From JACQFV01 sp964593585 (GTDB lineage Bacteria > Zixibacteria > MSB-5A5 > WJJR01): a stretch of DNA of 52,319 nt. This document shows, one piece after another, positions 34,414 through 43,843 of this stretch. A model generated the notes under the pieces. It saw only the letters and a list, made by a program, of their open reading frames with translations. It was not told the DNA's origin and did no database searches. The stretch spans positions 1 through 52,319 of the forward strand of contig CAZQIZ010000021.1 in assembly GCA_964593585.1 (NCBI GenBank), read 5' to 3'. The translations under genes and the position numbers were made by a program. Every line of letters begins with the position of its first letter. Within the stretch, counting starts at the first letter, position 1.

Positions 34414-34866
34414 CTAGGGAAGGGGATCATGGGCAACGTTTGCTGTGTCTGCGTTCTGCACGTCGGGCGCGCCATGACGTAACGACGACGCCAGCCACTG
34501 CTCGGCCTCGTCGCGCGACCGGAAGATCCGCACGATGCGCGTGCTGCGGGGGTCCATCTCGCGATAGGTCTGGTACATCCGGGCCAGGCCGTAGGCGGTT
34601 GGGTGCGGGGCGACAATCGCCAGGTAGGTGGGTTGATCCGGCAGGTCGTTGCGGGCGGCCAGCGCCGCCATATCCTGCACATTCCGGCGGGAAGTGTATT
34701 GCATTTCCTCGACATCGGTCAGATCAAACACCTCATGGAAGCCCTGGTATTCGGGGAGGGAGCGAACATTGGTCTGATAGTCGCGCAAATCATCGCCGCT
34801 GAAGCGGCCGTGAGCGCGGACGCGAATGACGCGGGCGACGTGATCGATAGCGAATGTCAGCGACAT
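34414..34866 (-). CDS. SpoIIAA/STAS-like protein
   Basis: 150 aa. GGAGGGATATCTC precedes the ATG. Residues 1-~125 follow the SpoIIAA-like pattern: MSLTFAIDHVARVIRVRAHG, FSGDDLRDYQTNVRSLPEYQ, FHEVFDLTDVEEMQYTSRRN, an alpha/beta fold that in relatives is phosphorylated by anti-sigma kinases or senses membrane/lipid ligands. A 25-residue tail has no motif. The gene starts 15 nt after the stop of the membrane PAS gene, so the two are probably an operon and may be functional partners. Confidence 0.78.
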   Translation of the reverse strand: MSLTFAIDHVARVIRVRAHGRFSGDDLRDYQTNVRSLPEYQGFHEVFDLTDVEEMQYTSRRNVQDMAALAARNDLPDQPTYLAIVAPHPTAYGLARMYQTYREMDPRSTRIVRIFRSRDEAEQWLASSLRHGAPDVQNADTANVAHDPLP

Positions 34867-34881
34867 GAGATATCCCTCCGT

Positions 34882-35694
34882 CTACACGGTGTTCCCGCGC
34901 TGCAGCGGCCCGATGCCCTCGGCGGCATCCTTGCCGGCATATGTGGCCAGCGCGCTGTAGGGGGTGACGCGGCGCTGCGACGCCTCGGCCTGCTTGCGCT
35001 CGCTGATGTCCTGGAAGATCGTGATGAAATACCCGCGCCGCGGCGAGAAGGCCTGCACCGAATACCAACGGCGCAGCGGTGCGGCGTAGTCCTCAAACTC
35101 CATCGGCTGTCCGGTCAGCGCGACCCGGCCGTAGTTGGTGATCCACTGCCGTCCCTTGTCGCCCATGCCGGGAATGACCTCGGTGGCGCGTTTGCCGATG
35201 ACATCGCCGCGCTTGAGGCCGGTCTGCCGCTCGAAGGCGGGGTTGACATCGAGGAACACGTAGTCGTTCGGGTAACCGCGCGCATCGACAACCACACGGT
35301 GCAACGCGTAGGCCGCCGGCATTGCGGCGAAGCAGTCGCGGCAGTCGACCAGTTCCTGCGGGATCTTACCGGACATGCCGCCGTCCGCCTCGTTGCCTGA
35401 TTGCTCGCCGGACTCCGCCTGCACGGCGCGCGGCTCAAACCAGATCAGCCCCAGAACTATAAACAGCGAGCCGCACAACGCCAGCGCCTCCGGCAACATC
35501 GGCCACTCGTAGCTACCCCGGTTGCGCAACAGTTCGGTCATAGTAATGATCCGGCGTGTCGCGCTCAGACTGCAACTGCCCATGATGAGCAGCGCCGCGA
35601 TCCGGTTCTTGGGCGAGGTCATCAACCGCAGTGACAGAAGAACAGCGCAGAATTGCAGGAAGATGGAAAAGCCGACCACAAATCCGATGCTCAT
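34882..35694 (-). CDS. Membrane-bound PAS-domain protein without an output domain
   Basis: 270 aa. Two or three N-terminal hydrophobic helices (~4-24, ~33-50, ~68-86) are followed by a linker and a PAS domain at ~115-235: FLDVNPAFERQTGLKRGDVI, GKRATEVIPGM, EFEDYAAPLRRWYSVQAFSP and FQDISERKQAEAS, the usual PAS-PAC ending. The chain stops ~35 residues after the PAS, where a histidine kinase or GGDEF normally starts, so no kinase domain is present. It may signal to the STAS-like protein encoded just downstream. Confidence 0.82.
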   Translation of the reverse strand: MSIGFVVGFSIFLQFCAVLLSLRLMTSPKNRIAALLIMGSCSLSATRRIITMTELLRNRGSYEWPMLPEALALCGSLFIVLGLIWFEPRAVQAESGEQSGNEADGGMSGKIPQELVDCRDCFAAMPAAYALHRVVVDARGYPNDYVFLDVNPAFERQTGLKRGDVIGKRATEVIPGMGDKGRQWITNYGRVALTGQPMEFEDYAAPLRRWYSVQAFSPRRGYFITIFQDISERKQAEASQRRVTPYSALATYAGKDAAEGIGPLQRGNTV

Positions 35695-35856
35695 GCCGCC
35701 CCCGATGGTGTCGCACTGGAAGTCAGGTGTCCGTCTTCAGGTTATCGGCATTTTGCCGGCAACCTTGCCCGCCGCCAAGAATACGAAAGCGCGCGACGAA
35801 CCCGCGGAATTGGACCGGGTACGGCGGGGGAGAGGGAGACGACGCGATGGCGGCGA

Positions 35857-36237
35857 TCAGGCCACGTCGATCACGGAATTGTAGCCGCCGAATTCGTTCG
35901 GTTCCTTGCGCTCGTTGGCGGGATCCTCATGCCATTCCGAGTCGATCAGGAATTTGTAGCGGTAGAGCCCGGGCGCCAAATCCAGCGTCAGCCGCCAGAG
36001 GCCATCGGCCTCCCTGACCATCGGCTGCGGCGTCCAGCCGTTGAACGTCCCTGCCAGAGCGACGTCCCGGCCATAGGGGGCATCGAGGACGAACGTCACC
36101 GGCCTGGCTTGGTGGGTTGCCGGTTTTGTGGTTTTGCGCGTGGTCTTTTTCGCCGTCGGACGGGCCGTCTTGCTGGCGGTCTTCCTGGTAGCTTTCGTGG
36201 TGGTCTTGGGCTTGGACGTGGACTTTTTCGCTGGCAT
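35857..36237 (-). CDS. AMPK-beta-like glycogen-binding (CBM48) protein with a histone H1-like Lys/Thr tail
   Basis: 126 aa from ATG 36237 (a GTG directly upstream is in frame). GGGGGAA precedes it. Residues 1-45 are a histone H1/AlgP-like run of K, T, A and R (KKTTRKTTKPA). Residues ~46-126 are a CBM48 domain, VTFVLDAPYGRDVALAGTFN, GWTPQPM, WRLTLDLAPGLYRYKFLIDS, FGGYNSVIDV, paralogous to the protein at 32297. Binding to glycogen-like glucan is expected from the domain; the basic tail could bind nucleic acid or an anionic polymer, which is inference. Confidence 0.83.
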   Translation of the reverse strand: MPAKKSTSKPKTTTKATRKTASKTARPTAKKTTRKTTKPATHQARPVTFVLDAPYGRDVALAGTFNGWTPQPMVREADGLWRLTLDLAPGLYRYKFLIDSEWHEDPANERKEPNEFGGYNSVIDVA

Positions 36238-36437
36238 CACTTCCCCCGGGTCCTGGACGTTTGTCGCTTCTCGTTGCTATCGGGAACCTATGGCTCCTGC
36301 CTGTTCATGCCAACCGGAATCGGCCGCGTCCATGCTGCCTGGCCATCGATCTGACAACTCCCGTGGCTGGCATTGGGGGCCGCGGCACGCCGCATGCTGC
36401 TAACGTGCAGCGATACCGCGCATTAGGCGGCATCCCT

Positions 36438-36559
36438 CATTTTCGACTTTACCTGCGACGCTAATAGCGCCTTCGGCTGTTTTCGTCGGCGAAAATAGCG
36501 CCGGATCACTATTTTCGAATTATTTCTATTCCGATAATAAGACCTGAGGGCTATTTTCA
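36438..36559 (+). promoter_or_regulatory. Array of CTATTTTCG-type motifs upstream of the Fic gene
   Basis: CTATTTTCG at 36509-36517, CTATTTTCA at 36551-36559, CTGTTTTCG at 36477-36485, and CGAAAATAG (reverse) at 36490-36498. A looser TCATTTTCG is at 36437-36445. AATAGCGCC is also repeated twice. The 36477/36490 pair forms an inverted repeat. The stretch is AT-rich compared with the window. Likely operator sites, perhaps for the gene itself, as its product has a winged-helix tail; that link is inference. The 36241-36437 part shows nothing else. Confidence 0.55.
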
Positions 36560-36596
36560 CCCCCGGACAGCGAGATCAGCGAGGGGGAGGGGCGGC

Positions 36597-37751
36597 ATGA
36601 CAACCAAAACGGCAGGGCAGAAACCAGGACGGATGATCAAAGCGGGGGAGGGGTACCACGCCTTCGTGCCCGATCCGCCGCCGCAGGAGATCGGTTGGAC
36701 GCCGGCGTTGGTGCGCGCGCTCTCCGGTGCCGACCGTCTGGTGGGCCGTTTGGCCGGCGAGGGCGGACGGCTGCCCAACCCGCATCTGCTCATCCGGCCA
36801 TTCATCGCGCGCGAGGCGGTGCATTCCAGCCGGATCGAGGGGACGCAGGCGACGATCGGCGAACTGCTGGCCTCCGAAGCGGGTGCATCGATCGAACGCA
36901 GTCCCGATGACCTGCACGAGGTCGGCAATTATGTGGTCGCGCTCGAATACGGGATCAAGCGGCTGAAGACCCTGCCCTTGTCGCTGCGGCTGGTGCGCGA
37001 ACTGCACAAGAAGCTGATGAGCGGGGTGCGTGGCAACCAGGCCACGCCCGGCGAATTCCGCCGCACACAGAACTGGATCGGCCCGCCCGGCAGCCGGATC
37101 GCCAACGCCACCTATGTCCCGCCGCCGCCGCCGGAGATGATGGAGGCGCTCGGCGAGTGGGAAAAGTACATGCACCTCACCACCATGCCGCCGCTGGTGC
37201 AGATCGCGATCGGGCATTATCAGTTCGAGGCGATCCATCCGTTCCTCGACGGCAACGGCCGTGTCGGCCGATTGCTCATCACGCTCTTTCTGGTCGAGCG
37301 CAAGATACTGCCGTCGCCGCTACTGTACCTGTCGGCCTTCTTCGAGGCGACACGGCGCGAATACTATGACCGCTTGCGCGGCGTGACCGAGGCGGGCCGC
37401 TGGGGCGACTGGGTCGAGTACTTTCTCAACGGCGTGGCGCGGCAATCGGAGGATGCGCTGAGCCGCGCCGAGCGGATCAACACGCTGCTGAGCGAGTGGC
37501 GCAACCGGATCGCCGGGGCGCCCAGCAAGACCCCGGCGCAGTTGCTCGCGCTGTTGGCGGAAAACCCCTTCTGCACGATCAAGGGCGCCGCCGAACGTCT
37601 CGGCGTCGCCTTCACCACCGCCCAGCGGGCGGTCGAACGGCTGGAGAAGGAGAGGATCCTCACGCAGACGTCGGCATCGAAGCGCGACCGTGTCTACTGC
37701 GCCGAGAAGATTCTCGCCATCCTCGAGGAGCCGCCGCATCTGGGCGGCTGA
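36597..37751 (+). CDS. Fic-family AMP/UMP-transferase-like protein with class II inhibitory helix and winged-helix tail
   Basis: 384 aa. The Fic core motif HPFLDGNGRVGR spans 214-225 with catalytic H214. An inhibitory helix SSRIEG at 77-82 fits the (S/T)xxxE(G/N) motif, so it is a self-restrained class II Fic. DUF4172-like sequence (PDPPPQEIGWTPALVRAL) forms the N terminus. The C-terminal ~75 residues (AAERLGVAFTTAQRAVERLE) look like a winged helix-turn-helix. Such enzymes transfer AMP or related groups to proteins, or act as transcriptional autoregulators. GGGGGAGG precedes the ATG. Confidence 0.92.
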   Translation: MTTKTAGQKPGRMIKAGEGYHAFVPDPPPQEIGWTPALVRALSGADRLVGRLAGEGGRLPNPHLLIRPFIAREAVHSSRIEGTQATIGELLASEAGASIERSPDDLHEVGNYVVALEYGIKRLKTLPLSLRLVRELHKKLMSGVRGNQATPGEFRRTQNWIGPPGSRIANATYVPPPPPEMMEALGEWEKYMHLTTMPPLVQIAIGHYQFEAIHPFLDGNGRVGRLLITLFLVERKILPSPLLYLSAFFEATRREYYDRLRGVTEAGRWGDWVEYFLNGVARQSEDALSRAERINTLLSEWRNRIAGAPSKTPAQLLALLAENPFCTIKGAAERLGVAFTTAQRAVERLEKERILTQTSASKRDRVYCAEKILAILEEPPHLGG

Positions 37752-37851
37752 ACGGACCGGATGACGCGGCGTTTTCAAGCCGCTTGTATCCGCCTCCGAA
37801 CTCCCGTACGTTGCGTCCACGGGGCACCCACCCACTACCGAAGGGAGCGCA

Positions 37852-38286
37852 ATGCCGCAAGCAAAACAAGGCGATACAGTTACGGTGCATTACACCGGCA
37901 AACTCGATGATGGCACCGTGTTCGACAGTTCTGTCGGCGGCGATCCGCTCGAAGTCACCCTGGGCGCCGGCCTGGTGATTCCCGGATTCGAGAAGGTCCT
38001 CTTCGGCATGAACGCCGGCGAAACACGCACCGCGCGCATCCCCTGTGAAGAGGCCTATGGCCCGCACCGCGAGGAACTGGTGGTGCAGGTGGGACGTCAC
38101 CAGTTGCCCGAAGGCATGGAGCCCCAGGTCGGCGAACGGCTGCGCTCGGAGCATCCCGACGGCGCCAGTTTCACCGTGGTGGTGACCGAAGTCACGGACA
38201 GCTCGATCACCGTTGACGCCAATCACCCGCTGGCCGGGGAGGCATTGACGTTCGAGATCACGCTGGTCGAAATCCTGGCGGCGTAG
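37852..38286 (+). CDS. slyD: SlyD-like FKBP-type peptidyl-prolyl isomerase
   Basis: 144 aa with GAAGGGAGC upstream. FKBP core: DTVTVHYTGKLDDGTVFDSS, then VIPGFEKVLFGM. The inserted IF chaperone domain (~70-120: PCEEAYGPHREELVVQVGRH) and the closing NHPLAGEALTFEITLVEI follow, as in SlyD. It lacks the His-rich metal-binding tail of the E. coli protein and so corresponds to short SlyD forms. It assists folding in the cytoplasm. It ends one base before the convergent barrel gene's stop. Confidence 0.9.
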   Translation: MPQAKQGDTVTVHYTGKLDDGTVFDSSVGGDPLEVTLGAGLVIPGFEKVLFGMNAGETRTARIPCEEAYGPHREELVVQVGRHQLPEGMEPQVGERLRSEHPDGASFTVVVTEVTDSSITVDANHPLAGEALTFEITLVEILAA

Positions 38287-38287
38287 T

Positions 38288-40957
38288 CTACGACACCGGA
38301 ATCCAATAACTGATCTTGACGGCGAAGTAGTGGGAGCCCTCGGCGGAGAGCGCTTGTCCGAGGGAGTTGAGGCGCACCCGCCGCCCGGGTTCCTCGAACC
38401 CGAAACGGTCCTGCTGCCAGACCAGGTAGAGGGTGCTGCCGGGGCGGAATTCCCAGCGCAGGACCGCGTTGCTGCGGAACGAACGCACCCCGAAGTCGTC
38501 GGCGCGGAAATCGAAGGTGTTCTCGCCGTCGCTGACCTCGTAACGGCCTTCCTCCACTTCGGTCAGGGACCGTCCCGCGACACCATACTCGCGCAGATCG
38601 GTGCGCGCCGGCGCCGGCAGTTCGCCGAAGCCGCGATACTGGCCGCTGGCCGCAAACGGTTCCAGATAGCACTCCAGACTCAGATCGGGCGTGAAGTAGC
38701 AGTTAAGGCGCATCTGCGCCGAAATCTGCGATCGGCAGATATTCCCGAACACATAGCGGTTGCCGTAGGTCGCCGGATTGCCGGCATCGTCGGCATCGGG
38801 ACGCAGGGTCGCCACATACTGTCGGGCGTTGACTTCGCGCGAATAGCGCGGCTCGACCGAATAGGAGACGTGGCTGCCGATGCGACCGCCCACTTCGAAT
38901 CCGGCGCTTTGTTCCCAACTGCCGATGTCGTTGCTGAAGTAGAAGACGAACGCCGACAGCGTCGTGCGGCTGGTGAAGTTGTTGCTTCCCGAGATCCCGG
39001 TGAAGATGCCTTGCGGCGTTCCCGCCAACGGCCCGCCGCGGGTCAGATCGTCGGACTTACCCGGCCAGTCGTAGCCGAGGTAGTAGTGCGTCCGCCAGAA
39101 GTTGCGGAAGGTCGCCTCGATGTTCAGTTCGGCGAAGGTCAGCATGTGCGAGGGATCGTTCGCGGGCTTCTTCACCGCGGCGAAATTCCAGAAGGAGTTC
39201 TGCGAGAGGACGATCTCGTAGCTGCGGAAAATCCGTCCCGTCTGCTGCTCGCGATAGGCGATATGGTTCCACGCGTCGATGTCGTCGACTTTGTTGACGA
39301 TGCCGGCGTCGTTGAGCTCAAACTCCGGCGACTCGACCGAAAAGCCGCCGCCCCAGAGCCAGTGCCGCCCGGAGCGTTTGCCGCCGCGCAGCCCGAAGGC
39401 GTACCCCGACAGCGCGGTCGCGCCCGAGTCGATCCGAACATACCCGGCGTCGGGACGCTGGAAGTAGCGGGCGCTGGATTGCTGCGAGCGCAGGATGGCG
39501 CTCTCGCTGCCTTCGACATGGCTGAAGCCGGCGAAGCCGATGATGTCGTAGGCGCCGCCCTTGAAGCGCAAATTCCAGTCGGCGCTCCCCGAAAGGGCGC
39601 GCCGGCGCAGAAGCGACGCCAACGGGTCATCGTCGCCGAGGTCGCGCTCGACCCCGGTCAGAATGATACCGGCGGTTGACTGGCTGGGGCCGAATTCCTG
39701 CTGCAGACGCAACACGCCGTAGCCGGTCGCGGGCTCGACTTCGATCTCGGCTTCCTCGTTGGTCGACTTGTCATAGGTCTTGGCGTGTTCACGCGCGGTC
39801 AGGGCGCTCAGCGCGCCGATCGAGAGGCCGCCGGCGGTGCGCCCGGTGACTTTGGCGGCGCCGAGGATCGTGGCGCTGCCGGGAAAGTCGACATAATCGC
39901 CCTCGGCAGGCCCGCGCGGACGGGTGCCGATGCGGCGTGAGTAGAAATACTCTTCACCCTCGACCGAAAAGAGCTGACTGCCTTCGATGAAGAACGGTCG
40001 CTTTTCGGAAAATACGGTCTCATAGGCGGAGAGATTGACCACGGCCGGATCGGCCTCAACCTGCCCAAAATCGGGATTGATGGTCGCGTCCAAGGTCAGG
40101 TTCGGCCCCAGACCCATCTTCAAGTCGGCGCCGACACGCCCATTGAAGTCGCTGCCGTCATCGAACGGGTTGTCCGGGTCGCTCTCCGATTCCAGATGCA
40201 GATCGGCGGCCGAATAGGGGAGAAGCTCAAGACGGCGCGAGGGCTGGATGCCACCAATCCCGTGCAGGTCGCCAAACCACGACGACCACCCCGTTTCGCT
40301 TTTCGGCACCGGCACCCAGAAGATGTCCTCGTTGCGGGCCGGTATCCAGCGGTTCATGTTCACGCCCCACACCTGCGCCTCCTGATCGATGAAGCGCAGT
40401 TGCGAGAACGGAATGCGCATCTCGCAGGTCCAACCCAGCGAGTCGATCGCGGTGTGCGCGTCCCAGACCGGATTGAACGAGAAATCCTTGTCGTACTCGT
40501 GGTCGTAGGAGTGGTAGCGGTCGGTGCGCACCCCGGCGACCGAGACGCCAAAATCGTAGCAGGTGCGGCGGTCACAATAGGAGTCGATCGAGACGATCAT
40601 CTGCTCGGAGTTGCCGGGATTGTCGCGCCGGTTCAGCTCGATGCGCAGCGACTCGGGATGGGCGCAGTGCATGCGCGCCCCGACATAGAGGGCGTCGTCG
40701 TCGTAGACAAACCCCACCTCGGTGCGCTCGCTTGGGGTTGAGCCCTCGTTGGGCTCCTTCTGCACGAAGTCATCGGCCATCGGGACCTCGCGCCAGAACG
40801 CCTCATCGAGACGGCCGTCCATGCGGACATCGCCTGCGGCGACGCGGGTGGCGGTGAGGGTCTTGCGTTCTTTCGGCGCGCCGTTTTGTGCGGCGGCAAC
40901 GGTGGCAATGAGGATGAGGACCCCGGCCAGCGGGACCGCCCAGCGCGGCGCTGTCAT
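38288..40957 (-). CDS. Outer-membrane DUF5916 protein with N-terminal CBM9-like domain
   Basis: 889 aa. Signal peptide 1-24. Residues ~35-240 form a carbohydrate-binding family 9-like domain (VRMDGRLDEAFW, AMHC... EVGFVYDDDALYVGARM, VSIDSYCDRRTCYDFGVS, CEMRIPFSQLRF). Residues ~250-889 are the DUF5916 barrel-like domain (TLDATINPDFGQVEADPAVV, SEKRPFFIEGSQLF, SYWIPV at the end). It is a paralogue of the next gene. The family is common in FCB-group bacteria and predicted to sit in the outer membrane; its biochemical role is unknown. The gene is followed upstream by a 93-nt spacer from its paralogue. Confidence 0.85.
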   Translation of the reverse strand: MTAPRWAVPLAGVLILIATVAAAQNGAPKERKTLTATRVAAGDVRMDGRLDEAFWREVPMADDFVQKEPNEGSTPSERTEVGFVYDDDALYVGARMHCAHPESLRIELNRRDNPGNSEQMIVSIDSYCDRRTCYDFGVSVAGVRTDRYHSYDHEYDKDFSFNPVWDAHTAIDSLGWTCEMRIPFSQLRFIDQEAQVWGVNMNRWIPARNEDIFWVPVPKSETGWSSWFGDLHGIGGIQPSRRLELLPYSAADLHLESESDPDNPFDDGSDFNGRVGADLKMGLGPNLTLDATINPDFGQVEADPAVVNLSAYETVFSEKRPFFIEGSQLFSVEGEEYFYSRRIGTRPRGPAEGDYVDFPGSATILGAAKVTGRTAGGLSIGALSALTAREHAKTYDKSTNEEAEIEVEPATGYGVLRLQQEFGPSQSTAGIILTGVERDLGDDDPLASLLRRRALSGSADWNLRFKGGAYDIIGFAGFSHVEGSESAILRSQQSSARYFQRPDAGYVRIDSGATALSGYAFGLRGGKRSGRHWLWGGGFSVESPEFELNDAGIVNKVDDIDAWNHIAYREQQTGRIFRSYEIVLSQNSFWNFAAVKKPANDPSHMLTFAELNIEATFRNFWRTHYYLGYDWPGKSDDLTRGGPLAGTPQGIFTGISGSNNFTSRTTLSAFVFYFSNDIGSWEQSAGFEVGGRIGSHVSYSVEPRYSREVNARQYVATLRPDADDAGNPATYGNRYVFGNICRSQISAQMRLNCYFTPDLSLECYLEPFAASGQYRGFGELPAPARTDLREYGVAGRSLTEVEEGRYEVSDGENTFDFRADDFGVRSFRSNAVLRWEFRPGSTLYLVWQQDRFGFEEPGRRVRLNSLGQALSAEGSHYFAVKISYWIPVS

Positions 40958-41050
40958 ACGCGATGATCTCCGGGCATATAAACGCCGTGTCCCGCAGGCC
41001 CCCTCCCGGAACCTGCGGGATCACGGTGCTCCGAAACTACGGTCCCGACG

Positions 41051-43513
41051 CTACAGATTCCACCAATAGTTCATCTTGATCATGAAGACGTTGCGCGAGC
41101 CCAGGTCGAAGAGCTGATCCATGCCGCGGCGGAAGGAAAACCGCGGCAGTTCGCGGAAATCGTCGCGCACCTGCGACCAAACCAGAAAGATGGTCGAACC
41201 GGGGCGGTATTCCCAGCGCACCACCACGTTGGCGTTGAAACTGAGAAGCGAAAAGTCCGGATCCCCGGGCGTGCCATCCAGCGACTGATCCGGCGCGGGC
41301 GTAAAGGCGAACCCGCCGTTCCAGTACTTGTAGTTGTCGTGCGTGATGTGGGCGATGAACGGCTGGGCGTAAAGCTGCACCGAGAGCGCGGTGGTGAAGG
41401 TGGCAATCCCGCGCACGGTGAGGGAGAACTGCTCGGCGTCCTGCTCGGCGAACAGATACCCGCCGGGGGTGTTCTGGCCGGGCGCGACGGTGGTGATGTA
41501 GCGCGACGAGTTCCAACTGAGACCGTAGCTGGGGCCGAAGGTGACCTCCATGTTGGTCGAGGGACGCACGGTCATGAACAGATCGTAGCTGTTTTGCGCG
41601 CCGTCGCGGTCATCCCCCCAGAAGTAGTTGATGTTGCCGCTGACCGGCTTGCGATAGTCAGTCTCGGCCCAGACCCACGTGTACGTGGCGGCCGGCTGTG
41701 GTACCATCACCCCTCTGCCGATTTCATAATCGTCGACCCGGCGCGCCGAGCGTTCATGGCCGCCGCCGAGATACCACAGGTTCTTGAATTGCATCTGGCC
41801 GTTCCAGTTGATGCCCAACCCCAGACGGTCGCCGGCGTTGTTCCAGTTGTACCAGGAGTTGAAGTTGTTCCAGGTGCGGCTGATCGGCCCCCAACCCTTC
41901 TCGGTGCGGTACTGCAGCCATGACCACCCGCCGACATAGTCGGCCCGACGGATATAACCCAGATCGTTGTAATCGAAGGCGCGGTCGTTGTATTCAAACC
42001 CGGTCTCGGCGATGACATGCCGTCCCGACAGTTTCTCGGCCAGCAGCCAGACGCCCCATCCCGGAGCGCGCAGCGCCGGGTCGGTCGCCCCTGCCTGCCC
42101 GCGGAATCCATAGCTGTTCTTCTTGGTCCGCAGCGTCCAGTCCACCGCGCCGGCGTAGGACGGGTTGCGCGTGTCCTTGTAAAGCGACGTCAGTGTCACA
42201 CCGACCGAGGAGTTGCCGAGGAAGTCCTGCTTGACGCGGGCGACATTGGCCACGCTCCGCTCGGCGACCCGTTCGCGCAGAACCACCGTATCGCCCTGGC
42301 CATCGGTGCCATAATACTCGGCGTGCTCATCGGCGGTGATGGCGTTGACCATCGAGTATGATAGCCCGCCGCCGGTCTTACCGGAGAGCTTCCCGGCGTA
42401 GAGAATGGTGGCGGCTTCCGGACGGCTGATGATCATGTCGTCGGATGCGGCGCCGTAGGGATACCGCGGCGCAGCGCCGATGCGCCGGGAGTAGAACAGA
42501 TTGAACGGCGTGTCGAACAGTTGCAGCCCTTCGAGGAAGAAGGGGCGTTTTTCCTGATAGAATGTCTCGAAGCGTCCGAGGTTGAGCACGGTGCCGTCGG
42601 CCTCGACCTGCCCGAAGTCGGGGTTGATCGTGGCATCCAGCACGGTGTTGGGGGAGAGGGCCCACTTGAAGTCGGCGCCGACATCCTGCAGCATCTCGCG
42701 CCCGTCGGGATTGCCCAGCTTCCTTGGCTCGGTCCGCACTTTGCTGGTCGTGTAGGGCAGAAGCTCCAGGTGCCGCGGCGGATCGATCTGCCGGATGCCT
42801 TTCAGCACGCCGTAGCGCGAGACCCCGGTCGCCTCCGAACGCGGGACAAACTGCCAACGCGTGGTCTCATCGTTGCGCGAGATGTAGCGGATAAAGTCGA
42901 TGCCCCACTCCTGCTCCGGCTGGGGCGGGAAGCGCAGACAGTGGTAGGGGATCTTCATCTCCACCGTCCAGCCATGGGGAATCTCGCGCACCTTCGACTC
43001 CCAGACCGCGTCCCAGGAGTCATCGCTCCAGTTGTTGTTGTAGATGTAAAGGTCGCGCTGCACGCCGGAGGCGTTCACATTGAACGCGTAGGCAGTCTGA
43101 CGGTCATGGTAGGAATCGATCGCCACTTGGACAAAGTCGGCCTAGGTGGAGCGGTCGCGGCGGGTGAGACGGCGGCGGATCTCGTGCGGCTTGGAATCAT
43201 AACAGACGATGCCGACATAGAGCGCTTCGTCGTCGTAGGCGAGACGCACCAGCGTCGATTCGCTGGCCATCTGACCCTCCTTGGGCCAGGTCTGCTTGAA
43301 GCCGCTGGCCGCCGGGGCTTCCTCCCAGAACTTCTCATCGAGGAGGCCGTCGAGTTTGAACTCGCCGGTGCGGCGCACCGCCATCACTTCGCGCAGCGGA
43401 TCGGCCTTGATCACGCTGTCGGCGGCGGGTGCTTCCGCCGCCGCGCCCGGCGAGGCCCCAAGAAGGGCCATCGCCAGAGTCAGAATCATCGCCTTGTATC
43501 GCCGCATGGACAT
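41051..43513 (-). pseudogene. Second DUF5916/CBM9-like gene interrupted by an in-frame TAG
   Basis: Start at 43513 or 43507 (GTGAGG fits 43507), signal peptide ending GAAAEA. The CBM9-like domain begins (FKLDGLLDEKFW) and reaches RRDRST, where TAG at 43142-43144 interrupts. The same frame resumes ADFVQVAIDSYHDRQTAYAF and runs to 41051. Relatives and the adjacent paralogue have an acidic or polar codon here, and a GAG to TAG change would restore RSTEADFVQVAIDSYHD. Everything downstream (TLDATINPDFGQVEADGTVL, QEKRPFFLEGLQLF) looks intact. Intact product about 820 aa. Nonsense mutation or sequence error. Confidence 0.85.
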
Positions 43514-43843
43514 ACCTCACCCTTCCCGGTGGCACGCGCCCCTGATCCGAAGCGGTTGGCGAGCGTTGGCGCCCGGTGGGATTCAGGTCCGGCGTGCTCC
43601 GCTGCAAGACCGCCGGTCATCTTCAGTTGTTCAGCAAGGTTCAATCGCTGACGTTGTCGTGCGTCCCTCCCATGGTCGCGATCGATCTCACCCGGTTGGA
43701 CGAGTGACGGGCGGTTCGGTTAGTCGCGGCCATCTGACGGAGGCGAAAATCTCCCCTGCGATTCCATACCCTGCGGCGAGAGGGCGCCGCGTTGACACTC
43801 AGAGTACGGATGCCTCCGGCGAAAGTTTCGCGTGGAAAGGTTC

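Noticed and set aside
31492..43513. Alternative genetic code or stop-codon readthrough for the TAA and TAG interruptions
   Set aside because: TAA, TAG and TGA end normal genes throughout the window, including TAG at the end of leuS and TAA at the end of the porin, so reassignment is not supported. Two stops of different type at different residues fit single mutations or errors better.
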